NCBI GenBank assembly: GCA_029204225.1
Contig: CM055102.1
Coordinates: 3,165,528-3,229,527 of the forward strand
Reading direction: 5' to 3'
Origin: Diphasiastrum complanatum
Taxonomy: Eukaryota; Streptophyta; Lycopodiopsida; Lycopodiales; Lycopodiaceae
Length of the DNA: 64,000 nucleotides
The notes beneath the pieces were generated by a model. It ran no database searches. It was not told where the DNA came from and saw only the letters and a list, made by a program, of their open reading frames with translations. The stretch's first letter is position 1, and each line of letters starts with the position of its first letter. Made by a program: the position numbers and the translations under genes. Shown in pieces: positions 1-11,067 of this stretch.

Positions 1-346
1 TGCCCAAGAGTAACCACACCAACCCTTGCAGAACTAAGGATACCCAGCTGTAATATGGTACAGGGAGCTCGCTTGCCATCAGCAGCCATACCCCCAGTCC
101 CAAATTTGCCAAGCCGATCAGGCAGCACAAAATTGAAATAATAGAGAAAAGAACTGAGACAGATGTAGTAACCTTATGAGCTTCCACAGGAGCTGTTTGA
201 GATAATTGTCGAGCATGGAATTTGTGAATGGCGAGGGAAACTAGTAATAGAATGGCTAAGAATAAATGTGTGCCATAAGTAAGAGCATCTTGAGTATAAG
301 ACGAAATTCTCCAGCTAGTAAACATAGCCATTTCTATTATCATCAT
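1..346 (-). CDS. 5' coding exon of probable ABCC-type transporter (TMD0), partial
   Basis: An open frame of 115 codons runs on the minus strand from an ATG at 346-344 to the window edge without a stop. An in-frame TAA lies just upstream of the ATG, which fixes the start to MMIIEMAMF or to a Met a few codons later. The peptide is strongly hydrophobic, with three likely membrane segments at about residues 25-41, 64-90 and 99-115. The arrangement (segment, short basic loop HKFHARQ, paired segments with CCLIGLANLGLGVWLL and SWVSLVLQGLVWLLL) is that of the N-terminal TMD0 of plant ABCC/MRP transporters, which are vacuolar or plasma-membrane ATP-driven exporters of conjugates. The nucleotide-binding domains would lie left of the window, so the family call rests on this segment alone. 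Another multi-pass membrane protein remains possible. Confidence 0.58.
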   Translation of the reverse strand, partial: MMIIEMAMFTSWRISSYTQDALTYGTHLFLAILLLVSLAIHKFHARQLSQTAPVEAHKVTTSVSVLFSIISILCCLIGLANLGLGVWLLMASELPVPYYSWVSLVLQGLVWLLLG

Positions 347-1720
347 TTTTTAAATAGAAGCAATCGATTTTGAAGCGATATTACTAAATACTTTACTGCT
401 TTTCACATAGACTTGTCCATATCAAGTGGGAATTACAATGAGAACTACAGCCCAAATAAGGAATAAGCTGAGTAACACAAACAGAAAGGCAATTAGACAC
501 TTCTACCAACTTATCACAAATTGTCCATTACTGGTCCCGTGTTCCTTATCGCTATGTAAGGGACCGTTCAGTTAAAAATGAACCAAAACAATATAATCAG
601 AGAATATCGCAGCGGTTAGCTAACATTGTGTAAACCGCTGGTGAAAGGCATCTGGTTGGTGGGTGATAATATCTGTGCTCAGCAGCTCTTAAAAATTGCA
701 AGGCCTTCCTTGGCAGCGTCAGTAGGATCTAAGCAGCTAGATGGTCGTAGTTCTAAGTTCTAACTTGCAGGTGTTCTGTCAACTTAAATCTGAAATCATG
801 TGTGAGAGGATCTAGCTATTTGCACAAGTTCAAATTTGGCCCGTATGTGTATATAACAAACCAGATAAAAATCGCCAAGAAAGCAAATTCTAATCACAGA
901 ACTCGTATATCAGCACAGCTACTTGGGAGGTCCAGAAAATTATCTTTCTGTGCGAATTAGATACAAGAATATGTCCTCTACGATCATGGATCTGTAGCAA
1001 GAACTGGGAAGGGAATCATATAAGCTTCTTCAGCTCGGCTACAACAACTCCTTGCATCAACTCCACAAGACAATGAATTATGGCAGGCCCAACAATAGGC
1101 TTCAATGATCAATCGAGTTGCTTCCGTAAGCTTTTTGGTGATTGTTTGAATGTCCGCTGAGTTCTGATCACCTTGATCAGCCAGCCAGCCAGCCATCTCG
1201 TCAGTAAGCTGACTTGAGATCGATCATCGCACAAACCAGCTGCTTGAACCTACCTGGCTGCTTGATAGAATAGTAGATCATACACTCTATAAGCAGCCCT
1301 TTTAGCTAAATTTGCTTCTAATTTATGCAGCTCTCAATCACAGTGTTGTTTCCTTTGATCTACATTGCATACACAAGGTGGTCGATGAGTGAACAATGGA
1401 TGATTTGTTTTTGTACTGTAGATGGCCTGAAAGGAACTGCTCGGAAAAACTCGATGCTCGTGATTGCTCGCAATCAAACGATCTTTTTCCTCAAATCGAC
1501 ATGTCAGCTGGGAAGCCGTGTCTCAATTGCAATTAGAGACACCCCGGGATTACTAACCAACTGCACCAGTCCCGACACCATGTCACGTAGTGTATCTGTG
1601 AAAGAGTGGTGAGGACCACACGGCAGTGTGCAATGCTTACCGAGAGCACCGATACCCACAAATATTAAGATAAAAGGCCAAGAGACAAAGGTCATCTTGC
1701 ACCATTTCATTCCAATTATT

Positions 1721-1723
<3 letters not shown>
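347..1723. other. Upstream region of the ABCC-like gene, no convincing gene
   Basis: This region lies 5' of the ABCC-like start and probably holds its 5' UTR and promoter. A 70-codon minus-strand ORF at 984-1196 has no recognisable motif and contains a short GCCA tandem run near its start; I do not call it. The plus-strand ORF at 1325-1612 also looks fortuitous. Confidence 0.4.
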
Positions 1724-1765
<42 letters not shown>

Positions 1766-1797
1766 GCAACGTGCATCTCTCTCTCTCTCTCTCTCTC
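1724..1797. repeat. (CT)n microsatellite, two blocks
   Basis: Perfect CT runs at 1724-1762 and 1776-1797 are separated by the short word AAGGCAACGTGCAT, which recurs right after the second block. The second block may therefore come from duplication of repeat plus flank. Confidence 0.95.
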
Positions 1798-1925
1798 AAG
1801 GCAACGTGCATTCTAATCCTTCCTAGATGCAACTCCCCCAGATGGGCCTCCATTTCTCTCCCTCACTCTCATGGCAACCTGCATTCTAATCCTTCCTACA
1901 TGCAACTTGAGATGGGCCTCCAGTT
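1798..1925. repeat. Two direct copies of a ~60-75 bp unit
   Basis: The unit GGCAAC-TGCATTCTAATCCTTCCTA-ATGCAACT...GATGGGCCTCCA occurs twice in direct orientation, at about 1798-1857 and 1872-1922, with a few mismatches and a pyrimidine-rich spacer. It continues the duplicated pattern of the adjoining CT blocks. Confidence 0.85.
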
Positions 1926-2124
1926 TGGGAAGTACAAGCTTATCAAACACATGCATTTTCGAAAGCCTCCACATCTCGGATGTTCTAGTTAAGTGAGTTC
2001 CTAGATGTTGTGCACATCTCGGAACCACTTTTTTCCACATATGGGATGTAGGCTGAGTTTTTGGATGTGCACATCTTGATTAGCATGACATCCCAAAAGT
2101 TTGAGATGAAAAATGATGCATGTG

Positions 2125-2129
<5 letters not shown>

Positions 2130-2190
<61 letters not shown>
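2130..2190. repeat. (CT)n microsatellite
   Basis: An uninterrupted CT dinucleotide array of about 30 units. Confidence 0.97.
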
Positions 2191-2192
<2 letters not shown>

Positions 2193-2367
2193 CATGCCAC
2201 TTCAAAAGTGGTTTTATTAGTCCATACCCATATAAGACTTACAAAGAGTTCAAATTTTTTGGTACACTGACTTGGTGATGATTTTAATGTGCTACCATCC
2301 AACAATAGCGCCAAGAGACAAACGTGAAATTTTAAAATGGGTCCCACCTTTTTTTAATTGAACTAAG

Positions 2368-2370
<3 letters not shown>

Positions 2371-2433
<63 letters not shown>
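2371..2433. repeat. (CT)n microsatellite
   Basis: An uninterrupted CT array of about 31 units, the fourth CT block within 700 bp. The ORFs across it encode only Leu-Ser or Arg-Glu alternation and are not genes. Confidence 0.97.
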
Positions 2434-2435
<2 letters not shown>

Positions 2436-2979
2436 AGCATATGTGCATCCAGAATGCACAACCACTTTCATAATCCCGTTTTTAGTAACTATAAGAAGCC
2501 GCAAGTATATTATTGCAAATCTTGAAGATGCAAACATATAAGCAGGCATCAGAGGGGCAATTCTATATAAAGATAGATTTATTAAGAATTTTTTGCCTCA
2601 TATTGTTGACAAATGGTAAAGAAATTCTTTAGATTCCTTGAAGATGCTACCATACATCCTCTTCAAATAGTTGAGGAAAGGTTAGACATGTTTTGGTGCC
2701 TGCTTACGACGTGAGGAGGAGCATGTCAGGAAGGGCCTGAAGGCTTTTGTTAACCGATTTTTTCACATGTAAAATCTAATTAAAGTAGGCCTTTTAGAAT
2801 GCAATTTCAATGTTATTTTATTTGAGAATTCTAGTTATAGTTATTGATGATGAGAAAAAAAATTTCGGTCAAAGGCAATTAAAGGTCCCAACATGCTCAA
2901 AGGGACTAGACTCTAGTAGTTCAATCATTGGCCTTAGATTTTGCCCTTAAAATCAAAAGACTCTTTAAGGTTATTATCG

Positions 2980-4080
2980 GCATTGCTGAAAAGTTTTCAC
3001 TATGTACTCAATTTTCAAGGATACTATCAAATAAAACCCCATTCTTTTCAAAAAAATGGGTTGCAAGTCGTGTCATGTGCCAAATCCCAAACTAATAGCA
3101 ATTACAATGATAGTAAAGCTAGAAGCAAGAAGATAACAAGACAATCAAGATAGCATGTCCATAGAAAGCTAGAAACATGGAGATCACCATAGAATCACAT
3201 TAGTGATGGAAAGAATAATACAAGCTATGAACACGAGCATTGATTCATGTGGATAGGGCACATGAGACCTAGCAATGGAGATCCTATGGCTCACATTCAT
3301 AAGGAAGTTAGAAGCTCTCACTTGCAAATGAGCCAAAAGATTCACAAATTGATATCTCTTGCCTGATTATAGACAATGCTCTTAAAGGTTGGTTGACTTG
3401 GGCCTACCATTATTATCAAAGGCTCATCATTTCTTGAATGGTACATCAAGGACATACACTTTATTATACTTTGAAGAATGATTCACCTTGTGTCGTGAGC
3501 CAATCTTAGTATTCAAACATCTAGATTCTAATCCATTCTTGAATATCAAATTAGCATTGCAAAACAAGAAATCAAGAAAATCATCAAGAAGTCAAGAAAC
3601 TAGATAAAATTGACAAATCTTCACCAAATTAGGTGAAGTAAGATAGCATTTTTTTTTTTTATCATTATTGATCATTCAATACAATGGGCCTGAATCTAGA
3701 GCATGATCAAATCTCTCATGTGACTTTACGAATAAATCCCTAGCATTTGCAAATGACAACCAATTGGAATATGTTCCATATAAGAATCTTTTAATTAGGA
3801 TTCTTATCTAGGGTATTATAGAGTTTTTGTTTATAATAACCGATGCAACCAAGAGTACTTTAACTTTTGAAAGAATGAATTGCCATTCTTCTTGCCGATT
3901 TTAAAATGGATCTTGGATATCTATTACAGTGTTGTTTTCTTTTGGTTTATTAAATATGCCTGTGCTATTTCAACAATCTATGAATGATATTTTTTTTTCC
4001 ATATATGGGTCAATGCCTACTGGTATTCTTAGATGATATTTTCATCTACTATGAAATGGTTAAGGAGCATGAGAGAGTTT
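2980..4080 (+). pseudogene. Ty3/gypsy reverse transcriptase relic
   Basis: Near 2998-3035 the frame reads YVLNFQGYYQIK, matching the gypsy RT motif around 'LDLFSGYYQI'. From 3929 to about 3990 a frame reads SFGLLNMPVLFQQSMNDIF, the RT stretch before the active site. A frameshift follows, and PYMGQCLLVFLDDIFIYY contains the catalytic FLDD (usually YLDD) at about 4010-4050. The ~850 bp between the two blocks does not read as RT, so there has been insertion or heavy decay. Host LTR ends are not visible. Confidence 0.8.
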
Positions 4081-4375
4081 TTGGTTAAGAAGTATCTCAT
4101 GGATTTAATTGTAAAAAAAATGCATCTATATTCAAGCATTGGATAGCTAGTTAATGTTTTTGATTTTTCTAGTGAACTGATCTAAAGGCAGAGAACCGCC
4201 TTGGAGGAAAAGCTGGTGCTATGGAACATCACTGAGTTTAAAATTTCTTGTGCGAGAATGATTTGTAGACCAATGATTAATATTTAACATAATGGTAAAT
4301 CTGTGAAGAATTTCAGATCATTTGAGATCCAAATCCATAACCTGATCTTTGGTTAGAAATAGATCAATCCTACCA

Positions 4376-4953
4376 ATGTTGCCAATGTAGAAAATCAACA
4401 TCTACTCAATAAAAGAGATGCAAACTCAATAAGAATCAGATCAAATATTAAACATCAAACAGATGATATGATGAAGTTGTTGTCCATACAAAAATAGTAA
4501 GCTATTGTATTTCAAACGTGTGGATTCAAAAATAGCATAAAATGAGCATTCTGAACACAAGATTGCAAGATATCACAAATATAGTGCACCAATGGACTGA
4601 TGAACCCAAGAGAACTCATGTATAAGCATGAAGTGAGATAAGAGAGAGAGAATGTGTCTCTTCCCACAAGCATACAACTATATATAGCATATCCATGACT
4701 CATTAATGAGTTTGGTTTCCCTCCATAACAAAAATCCTAGCATTAATGTGGACTAGATTCAATGTCTCCAACATTCAAATTTGAATCCATCAAACTTGTG
4801 TACTACACTTTTCCAAACTTTCAAAAAATGCTTATTCAAATGCTTTTAGACTAATATAACTTTGAAAAGTCAAACTCTAAGTCTAATATGAAAATTGGCC
4901 TCAATTGCCAAATATACAAATATGACCAAAATAATCAGTTGAAATTTCTCACA
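4376..4953 (-). repeat. Copia 3' LTR-like repeat, copy 1
   Basis: About 520 bp here (4379-4895) is repeated in direct orientation at 6896-7398. Read on the minus strand it would begin TGTGAGAAATTTC at 4953, directly after a purine tract AGAGGGAG, and end in ...GGCAACA at 4376, giving TG..CA ends. It holds a TATATATAG box at about 4680. The polypurine tract and the copia tail at 4954-5045 set the orientation. Confidence 0.7.
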
Positions 4954-5045
4954 CTCCCTCTTCAACTAATTTTAGCATAGACTTTGAGGACACTCCAAGT
5001 GAAGTCCTATGCTCCATAAACAAGTATTTTCCCAATGATTTGGTA
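4954..5045 (-). pseudogene. Copia RNase H C-terminal tail
   Basis: The minus strand reads FRTSLGVSSKSMLKLVEEGV followed by a stop, then a polypurine tract and the LTR at 4953. The FR..LGV ending is typical of copia polyproteins. The fragment is cut at 5046 by another LTR that starts TGTTGGAATTC. Confidence 0.6.
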
Positions 5046-5590
5046 TGTTGGAATTCTATGCTCAAGCCCAATCCCATTAGGTAATGAGCATCCTAGAAAA
5101 TTCTTGTTTACATCTATTCTTCGAAACAACAAAAAGAAGAAAGGAAAAAGGCTCGAAGTTTTGTATAGAATCGGAAAATTCAGGATCGAACTTTTTCGAC
5201 CCAAGCCTATTTTTTGACCCAATGTTAATCCCATCAAAGAGAGATTTTTCGACCTCGGATCAGATCGGATCGAGACGAAAAATATTTGGACGTCTTCTAC
5301 TCTGGATCGGATCAGATCGGTCTAATAAATCCGACCCTTAGTTAATTTTTCAATATCCAAAAATCAGAATTTCTCAATACGGGATCGACTCGAAAAATCC
5401 TTAATTTTTTGAGTCATTGTAATTTTTTGAGTCTTTTTATATTCTTGAGTCCTTGTAAATTTCGATACTGTTAGCTAGAAATCCGACCCACATACTGTTA
5501 AAATAACAACTACATTCTGTGGGACTGTAAACAGATTAACTGAGGCATCCAATGCACTGATCAACTGACAACTAATGAAGTCGAGGATCC
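5046..5590 (+). repeat. LTR of copia family A, plus orientation, 3' truncated
   Basis: It begins TGTTGGAATTCTATGC and is the reverse complement of the LTR at 8056-8745 over about 540 bp, with many substitutions. It is rich in the words GACCC and GGATCGGATC. It inserts into the copia tail on its left. Its 3' end is missing, because similarity stops around 5585 at the join with the gypsy gag relic. Confidence 0.75.
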
Positions 5591-5599
5591 TTGAGCTCC

Positions 5600-6895
5600 C
5601 CCATATGGAATGGTGGTTCATCATTAATGTAATCAATTGTTCTGATCAGTTCGTAATGGTGAGCCCGCTTGTGGTACTAGTTCTTCATCAACAAAATGTT
5701 CTGTAGGTACATTTTTTGCTTGTGCTTTTTCCTCCTCTTGCACCTTCTATACCCAATGACGTATCTTGTAATATTGTTTTCCCTCTTCCCTCACATTTGG
5801 ATATGGTCTCACAGTTGAGGGCTGATCATCGGATATTGATGGGGGTGGTGAGGGAGCCACTTCCTTCCGCTTTTGTGCTCGTGTGACTGCTAGCACTGGG
5901 GTATGGATGTATTGCTTTTCTGGTGGCATCCCTCCTGGAACTACTATAAGGTGTACTGTGATTAGATTCAATGGTGCACTAGTTCCAAGCCCTAATGGAC
6001 AATTCTTGTAGCAGTGTCCATAACTGCATTCTCAACAGAAGGATGTGTATTGTCCCTTGTAAGGACATTCTACAATTCGATGGCCTTCGCCGCATCTGTA
6101 GCAGCCGTAGTTTCTGCCACCTTGACACTGAGGTTGAGCTGCATAGGTCGCATAATACTCATTAATGGCTGGATCCACAAACATCTCATCCGACCCATAC
6201 CATTGTTGCTGCTCATGTTGAGGTGGTGCTGATACTTCTTGTTCCGCTACTACTAAATTCACATGAGCCACTTGGTTGTTAGCTGCCCTGGTGGTGCAGG
6301 TAAGGCCATGTGCTACTGATTTTTCAGTGTGCCATACCTTGGTGTCATTGGTGCCGCATTGGGTGCCCCTTGGTGGTAAGGATAGGAGCTCTGATAAGGA
6401 ATCCTCTTTTGCTATATGATATGGGGGCTAAATGGGCAAAATGCCTTCTTGTGCGATGATGCGTTGCACAGATGGCAGAATCTATGTGTCAATCTCAGGT
6501 TTTGCTTTAAAACTGACACTCTTTGTTGTATGGCTCTGAGTGCATATTGAACACCATACATTTTTTCGACAAGGGTACTGTAGCTGGTTCTGCTCTAGTG
6601 GATTTGGATTTGGTGCTACAACTCTCTACGAGGCCTTCAGTGTCTGATCAAATTGAGCCATTAGTTGTTCCATCTACTGCTTGTGTAGCTTTGTCATTTG
6701 TTCCATCAGCAGCTCAGTTGATAGGTTGGTTGTATTGGATGATGATGCTACCAAAGGAGTTGGAGTGTGGGTGGTTGGATAGGATTCATTGTCTGAACCC
6801 TTGTCTTCCTCCCTGATGGCATCTTCCATTGCCTCTTGCAAGGTAGCATACTACTCTCGTCGTTTAAGCTCTCTTCTGATAATACGTGGCAACCC
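5600..6895 (-). pseudogene. Ty3/gypsy gag relic with CCHC zinc knuckle
   Basis: The minus strand contains CYRCGEGHRIVECPYKG (CX2CX4HX4C, about 6050-6110), preceded by a Gln/Pro-rich stretch. Near 6800-6895 it reads FAKGLPRIIRRELKRRE and an acidic EDA-REED segment. The same order and wording occur in the gag of the larger element at 15.7-17.2 kb (LPKRIRCELKRHNEYA, DDAIQEEDEDSDDE), so the two belong to one family. Stops and frameshifts break the frame. No protease or RT follows on the low-coordinate side, where the copy is cut at about 5600. Confidence 0.8.
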
Positions 6896-7398
6896 TTTGC
6901 CAATGTAGAAAAATCCACATCTACTCAATGAAAGAGATGCAAACTCAATAAGAACGTGATCAAACATCAAACATATGATATGATGAAGTTTCTATTCGTA
7001 CAAAAATAGTAAGCTATTGTATTTCACATTTGTGGATCCAAAAATAACATAAAATGAGCATTCTACACACAAGATTGCAAGATATCACAAATATAGTGCA
7101 CCAATGGATAGATGAACCCAAGAGAACTCATGTACAAGCATGAGTGAGATAAGAGAGAGAGAGAATGTGTCTCTTCCCACGAGTGTACAGCTATATATAG
7201 CAGATCCATGAATCATTAATGAGTTTGGTTTCCCTCCATAACAAAAACCCTAGCATTAATGTGGACTAGATTCAATGTCTCCAACATTCAAATTTGAATC
7301 TGTCAAACTCGTGTACTACACTTTCAAAAAGTGCTTATTCAAACGCTTTTAGACCAATATAATTTTAAAAAGTCAAACTCTAATTCTGATATGAAAAT
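6896..7398 (-). repeat. Copia LTR-like repeat, copy 2
   Basis: A direct copy of 4379-4895, sharing the blocks around GCAAACTCAATAAGAA, CAAGATTGCAAGATATCAC and AGCTATATATAGCA. It is truncated at both ends: it abuts the gypsy gag relic at 6895 and an unrelated copia integrase fragment at 7399. Confidence 0.7.
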
Positions 7399-8055
7399 GT
7401 ATCTACTAAAGAGCAAAGATGAAGTGTATGATGTCTTTGTGAAGTTCAAGAATGCAATGGAGAACCAATTTTCCACAAAGATCAAGTGCTTGAGGAGTGA
7501 CGGTGGTAGAGAGTACATATCTACCAGGTTCAAGGCCTTTTGTGATGAGCATTGGAGAAGGGGGAGTACACAACTCCAAGGACACCACAACAAAGTGGAG
7601 TAGCCGAGAGGAAGAATAGGACTTTATGTGAAAGTGCCAAAGCCATGAGGTTCTTCCAAAACCATTTTGGGATCAAGCTTTGTTGTGTGCTAATTTTCTA
7701 TGCAACAGGTGCCCGAGTGCTATATTGGATGGAAGAACACCTTTTGAGATGCTATTCAAGAGGAGGTCGAGTGTCAACTTTCTTAAAACTTTTGGATGTA
7801 CTTGCTATGTCAATATAACTCTTGATGATAGGACCAAGGAAGATCCATCTTCAAGGAAAGGTAAATTTGTTGGATATAGTGAGGTGAGTAAAGCCTACAA
7901 GGTTTACATTCTCACTAATAAGGTGATTGTTGGTAGAGATGTCATTTTTTATGAGGATAATATTCCAAAGGTGTCTTCAAGTGATGATGGTGTGGGTGGA
8001 CCTAACAATCTTGATGTTGATGTGATGGATCCTACTTTAGATGGTGATGATGTGC
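7399..8055 (+). pseudogene. Copia integrase fragment
   Basis: The frame carries KCLRSDGGREY, the integrase second catalytic Asp region. After a frameshift near 7550 comes TPQQSGVAERKNRTL with the catalytic Glu, and after another near 7690 comes DGRTPFEMLFKR and the linker TFGCTCYVNITLDDRTKED...KGKFVGYSE...VGRDVIFYED. That is the normal copia order from integrase core to the chromodomain-less linker. Gag, protease, the first integrase Asp and RT are absent. Confidence 0.9.
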
Positions 8056-8745
8056 AAATCAGTGGGCACAAATACCAGACTTTAGCTGAAAATCATTGAT
8101 GCTTGATAATTGGAACACCAACTAATTCTACATAAGCCTGCCTGTCAAGGCGTTGACTTCATGGGATGTCAGTTGATCAGTGCATTGGATGTCTCAGTCA
8201 ATCTATTTACAGTCCCATAGAATGTAGCCATTATTTTAACAGTATGTGGGTCGAATTTCGAGTTAATAGTATCAAAATTTACAAGGACTCAAGAATATAC
8301 AAAGGCTCAAAAAATTACAATGACTCAAAAAATTACAAATTTTTCGAGTAATCCCGTATCGAGAAATTTTGATTTTTAGATATCAAAAAATTAACCAAGG
8401 GTCGGATTTATACGCAGGGTCATATTTGTACACAGAGTCGGATTTATACAAATGGTCTGATTTATTAGACTTGATCCAATCCGATCCATGATCGAAGACA
8501 CCCAGATATTTTTTGCCTCGATATTCCATTCCAGGGTCAAAAAATCTCTCTTTGATGGGATTAACATTGCGTCAAAAAATAGGGTTGGGTAAAAAAAATT
8601 CGATTTTGAATTTTTCGATCTTTTGTACAAAACTTCGAGTCTTCTTCCTTCCTTCTTTTTGTTGTTTTTAAGAGTAGATGTAAACAAGAATTTTTCAGAA
8701 TGCTCATTACCTAATGGAATTGGGCTTGGGCATAGAATTCCAACA
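8056..8745 (-). repeat. Copia family A 3' LTR
   Basis: On the minus strand it starts TGTTGGAATTC at 8745, immediately after the polypurine tract TAAGGGGG at 8746-8753, and runs down to about 8056. It is the inverted copy of 5046-5590. Its low end (8060-8130) matches 11310-11400, the surviving part of the 5' LTR. The terminal ~250 bp present in the 5' LTR are missing. Confidence 0.85.
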
Positions 8746-8753
8746 CCCCCTTA

Positions 8754-9363
8754 ATGTGGATCTTGGAAAAAATTCGACCTTCAAATTTAGTTGATTGTTA
8801 AATCTGAGATAGTGCTCCTTGGTGAAGTAATCTACTACCAGAAATTACCCTTGTGCTTTGGTTGTCACAATAGATGGACATTGAATGTGACTTGCAAAAA
8901 ATTGATATCTACAAGCAGGTTTGTCAGCCAAATTGCCTCCTTGGTAGCATTTGAGACAGTTACAAAATCTGATTCTGTGGACAATAATGTTACTGAGGAC
9001 TGTTTTTTGCTGTGAGAGATTGGGCCTTGATTGTGTGAAAATACAGATCCAGAAATTGATATTCTGGTGTTGAAGTCTTCTGCCCACTCTACATCTGTGT
9101 AGCCTTTGAGAATATTGGCTGATGGGTCGGGTTTTTGTTGATTGATGAAAATCAGTCTGCTGGGTCGGATTCAAAAAATGTACTCCAGTGCTAACATACA
9201 TTTGAGATCCTTTATTGAGTTTAGATTGACTGAGTAATAAAACATCATTTACATATTGAGTAGCGATAATGGAAAGATCCGATATAGACTTGAAGTAAAT
9301 ATTCAAGTCTATCAAGCTTTCTCGTTTTGAACTACAAGTGTGGTGTCCTCTTCTGCCTTGCAC
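8754..9363 (-). pseudogene. Copia family A RNase H and end of RT
   Basis: The frame at about 9105-8830 reads GYTDVEWAEDF, ISISGSVFSHNQGPIS, KKQSSVTLLSTESDF and ATKEAIWLTNLLVDIN, the copia RNase H signature. One base shift later comes IYCDNQST. Upstream, YVNDVLLLSQSK at about 9250 is a decayed YVDD motif of RT. The bulk of RT is missing. Confidence 0.9.
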
Positions 9364-9812
9364 TGGTCAGCATCAGAAGTTGACTTTGTCTCTAGAATAG
9401 TGTTGAGTTCCTGCACAAAGTAGCAAGCCGAATCATCCATGAGTAGGGATGGAGGCTATCTGGATCGATTTGACCTTGTGTTGAAATTCGATTCTTTGAT
9501 GTTGTTCGATCCGTTGAGTTTTTGACTCATTTTCTGAGTTAGTATCAAATTTTGAAATTTCGACCTTTGGGTCAAATTTTGGCTGTCCGACCTTTGGGTC
9601 GGATTTGCAGTAGCTTTTCCCTTGAGATTGAAAAATTGATCTTTCAAGAAAGTGACATCTCTGCTCATGAGGTCTTCTGAGATTACAGATTGAAGAGCTT
9701 GTATGTCAGATGGTCTGATCTTCTGCTGTCAGACCCTTGGGTCGGATTTTGGATTTTTTGACCTTGAATTGGATTCTGATTGTTCGATCCTTGGGTCGGA
9801 TTTTTCTGGAGA
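9364..9812 (-). pseudogene. Copia family A integrase-RT linker with internal repeats
   Basis: The minus frames read repeated NPTQGS / QNPIQGQ / NPTQRSDSQN units, a low-complexity linker. The underlying DNA word is GACCC-TTGGGTCGGATTTT and close variants. It joins the integrase C-terminus on one side to the RNase H part on the other, and RT is deleted between. Confidence 0.65.
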
Positions 9813-10430
9813 TCAGCAGGGATCTGACTGAGAGCAATATTTAAACACTCTATTATGGTTGAATGATGGCTTCGATCCTGTCCACACCTCATAAGGTGTC
9901 TTGCCATTCAGGGCCTCTGAAATGGATCGATTTGGAAGGTAGGCTGCTATAGTAACAATTGCCCAGAACTTCTTTGGAAGAGATGCATGGGCCATCATGC
10001 TCCTTGCACTTTCAATGAGTGACTGAGTCTTCCATTTAGCTACACCATTGTGCTTGTTGTAAAATGTTGTTGTATTCCGGTTGTCTTGCAGAAGTCTTTG
10101 AATTTGTTGGAGATAAATGCTCCCCCTGCATCAGAGTGTAGAGATTTGATTTTTCTTTGGGTTGATTTTTTTGATGATGCTTTGAACTGCATGAAGAACT
10201 TGAGAGTATCAAATTTGTTCTTCAAGAAATATTTTGCAGTCCTCCAAAAGAAGTCATCAATCATAACTAGCAAATAGACAGCTCCCCCTATGGAAATAGT
10301 CTGCATAGGACCACAAATGTCCAAGTATACAAGATCTAGCAAATCTTTAGAAGAACATACTGAATCTGAAGTGATTGAACTTCTAACATGCTTGCTGCTA
10401 ATACAGCTTGTACATGGAAAATTGGATTTG
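9813..10430 (-). pseudogene. Copia family A integrase
   Basis: The frame 10342-10040 reads LDLVYLDICGPMQTISIGG (first catalytic Asp), LVMIDDFFWRT and KIKSLHSDAGGAFIS (second Asp). The frame 9998-9813 reads MMAHASLPKKFWAIVTIAAYLPNRS and NGKTPYEVWTGSKPS, the late integrase block. The catalytic Glu region is disturbed by a frameshift at about 10040. Confidence 0.9.
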
Positions 10431-10924
10431 CTAATGGAAGGAAAAATTCTGTTTTGACATTTGCTGAATACAATTGGAATGTAAATGGCCTAATTTGTAA
10501 TGCCAAAGCATATCAGATGATTCAGAAGTAGTTGTATATAGAGCTTGACAACTAGAAGAATTGTAGTGGCTGAGTTTGTAGAGGTTGCCACTTCTTCTCC
10601 CGAAAGCTAAAACTTTCTGGGACTTGTCAAAATTGATGCAACCATGTGTGTCAAATTTGACCTTCTGACTCAAATATGTGATCTGCTAACTGAGAGTAGA
10701 TTTTAGGTCGGGTTCAGAATATGTAAAACATTGGACGACACCTTTCTGGAACTCGACCCTGACTGTATTTGCCAAAGAATTTGACCCAACAAATACTATT
10801 CAGTACCATCAACTATGTCCCATAGTTCTTTGGCTAGTAGAACGACTTTTATCTTGAACTTCTAGAGATGGTAGTTCTCTCCGTTGAGCTTGTCAATCAG
10901 AGAAGAACTAGAAGTAGAATCCAT
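10431..10924 (-). pseudogene. Copia family A gag start fused to GAG-pre-integrase
   Basis: An ATG at 10924-10922 opens MDSTSSSSLIDKLNGENYHL, a typical copia gag N-terminus, followed by a stop and KFKIKVVLLAKELWDIVDGTE. At about 10690 it joins SQKVKFDTHGCINF, then SDMLWHYKLGHLHSNCIQQMS (pre-integrase HX..H motif). Most of gag, the zinc knuckle and the protease are deleted, so this copy is non-autonomous. Confidence 0.8.
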
Positions 10925-11055
10925 TCTGGTATAGTAGCTATATCATTAGTAGAGACAACAATAGCGGAATATTGTTGGTTGCGCACTTGCTGAGATGAAG
11001 TTTTGGTAGAAACAAGACTAAATACACAATAAATATGTAGATTAATGAGCCACTT

Positions 11056-11067
11056 GCTCTGACACCA
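11056..11067 (-). other. Primer-binding site, initiator tRNA-Met type
   Basis: The minus strand reads TGGTGTCAGAGC directly after LTR end ...CCAACA. The plant copia consensus is TGGTATCAGAGC, so there is one mismatch. Confidence 0.85.

Noticed and set aside
984-1196. 70-codon minus-strand ORF rich in Cys and Ala
   Set aside because: No motif, no splice link to the ABCC-like exon, and it contains a short GCCA tandem run. It could be a uORF, but nothing supports it.
4637-4650. Short GA run in the copia LTR copy 1
   Set aside because: Only about seven units and shared by copy 2 (about 7155-7170), so it is part of the LTR rather than a separate microsatellite.
7339-7593. Minus-strand ORFs of 84 and 60 codons
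   Set aside because: Antisense shadows of the copia integrase frame with RSDGGREY and ERKNRT on the plus strand.
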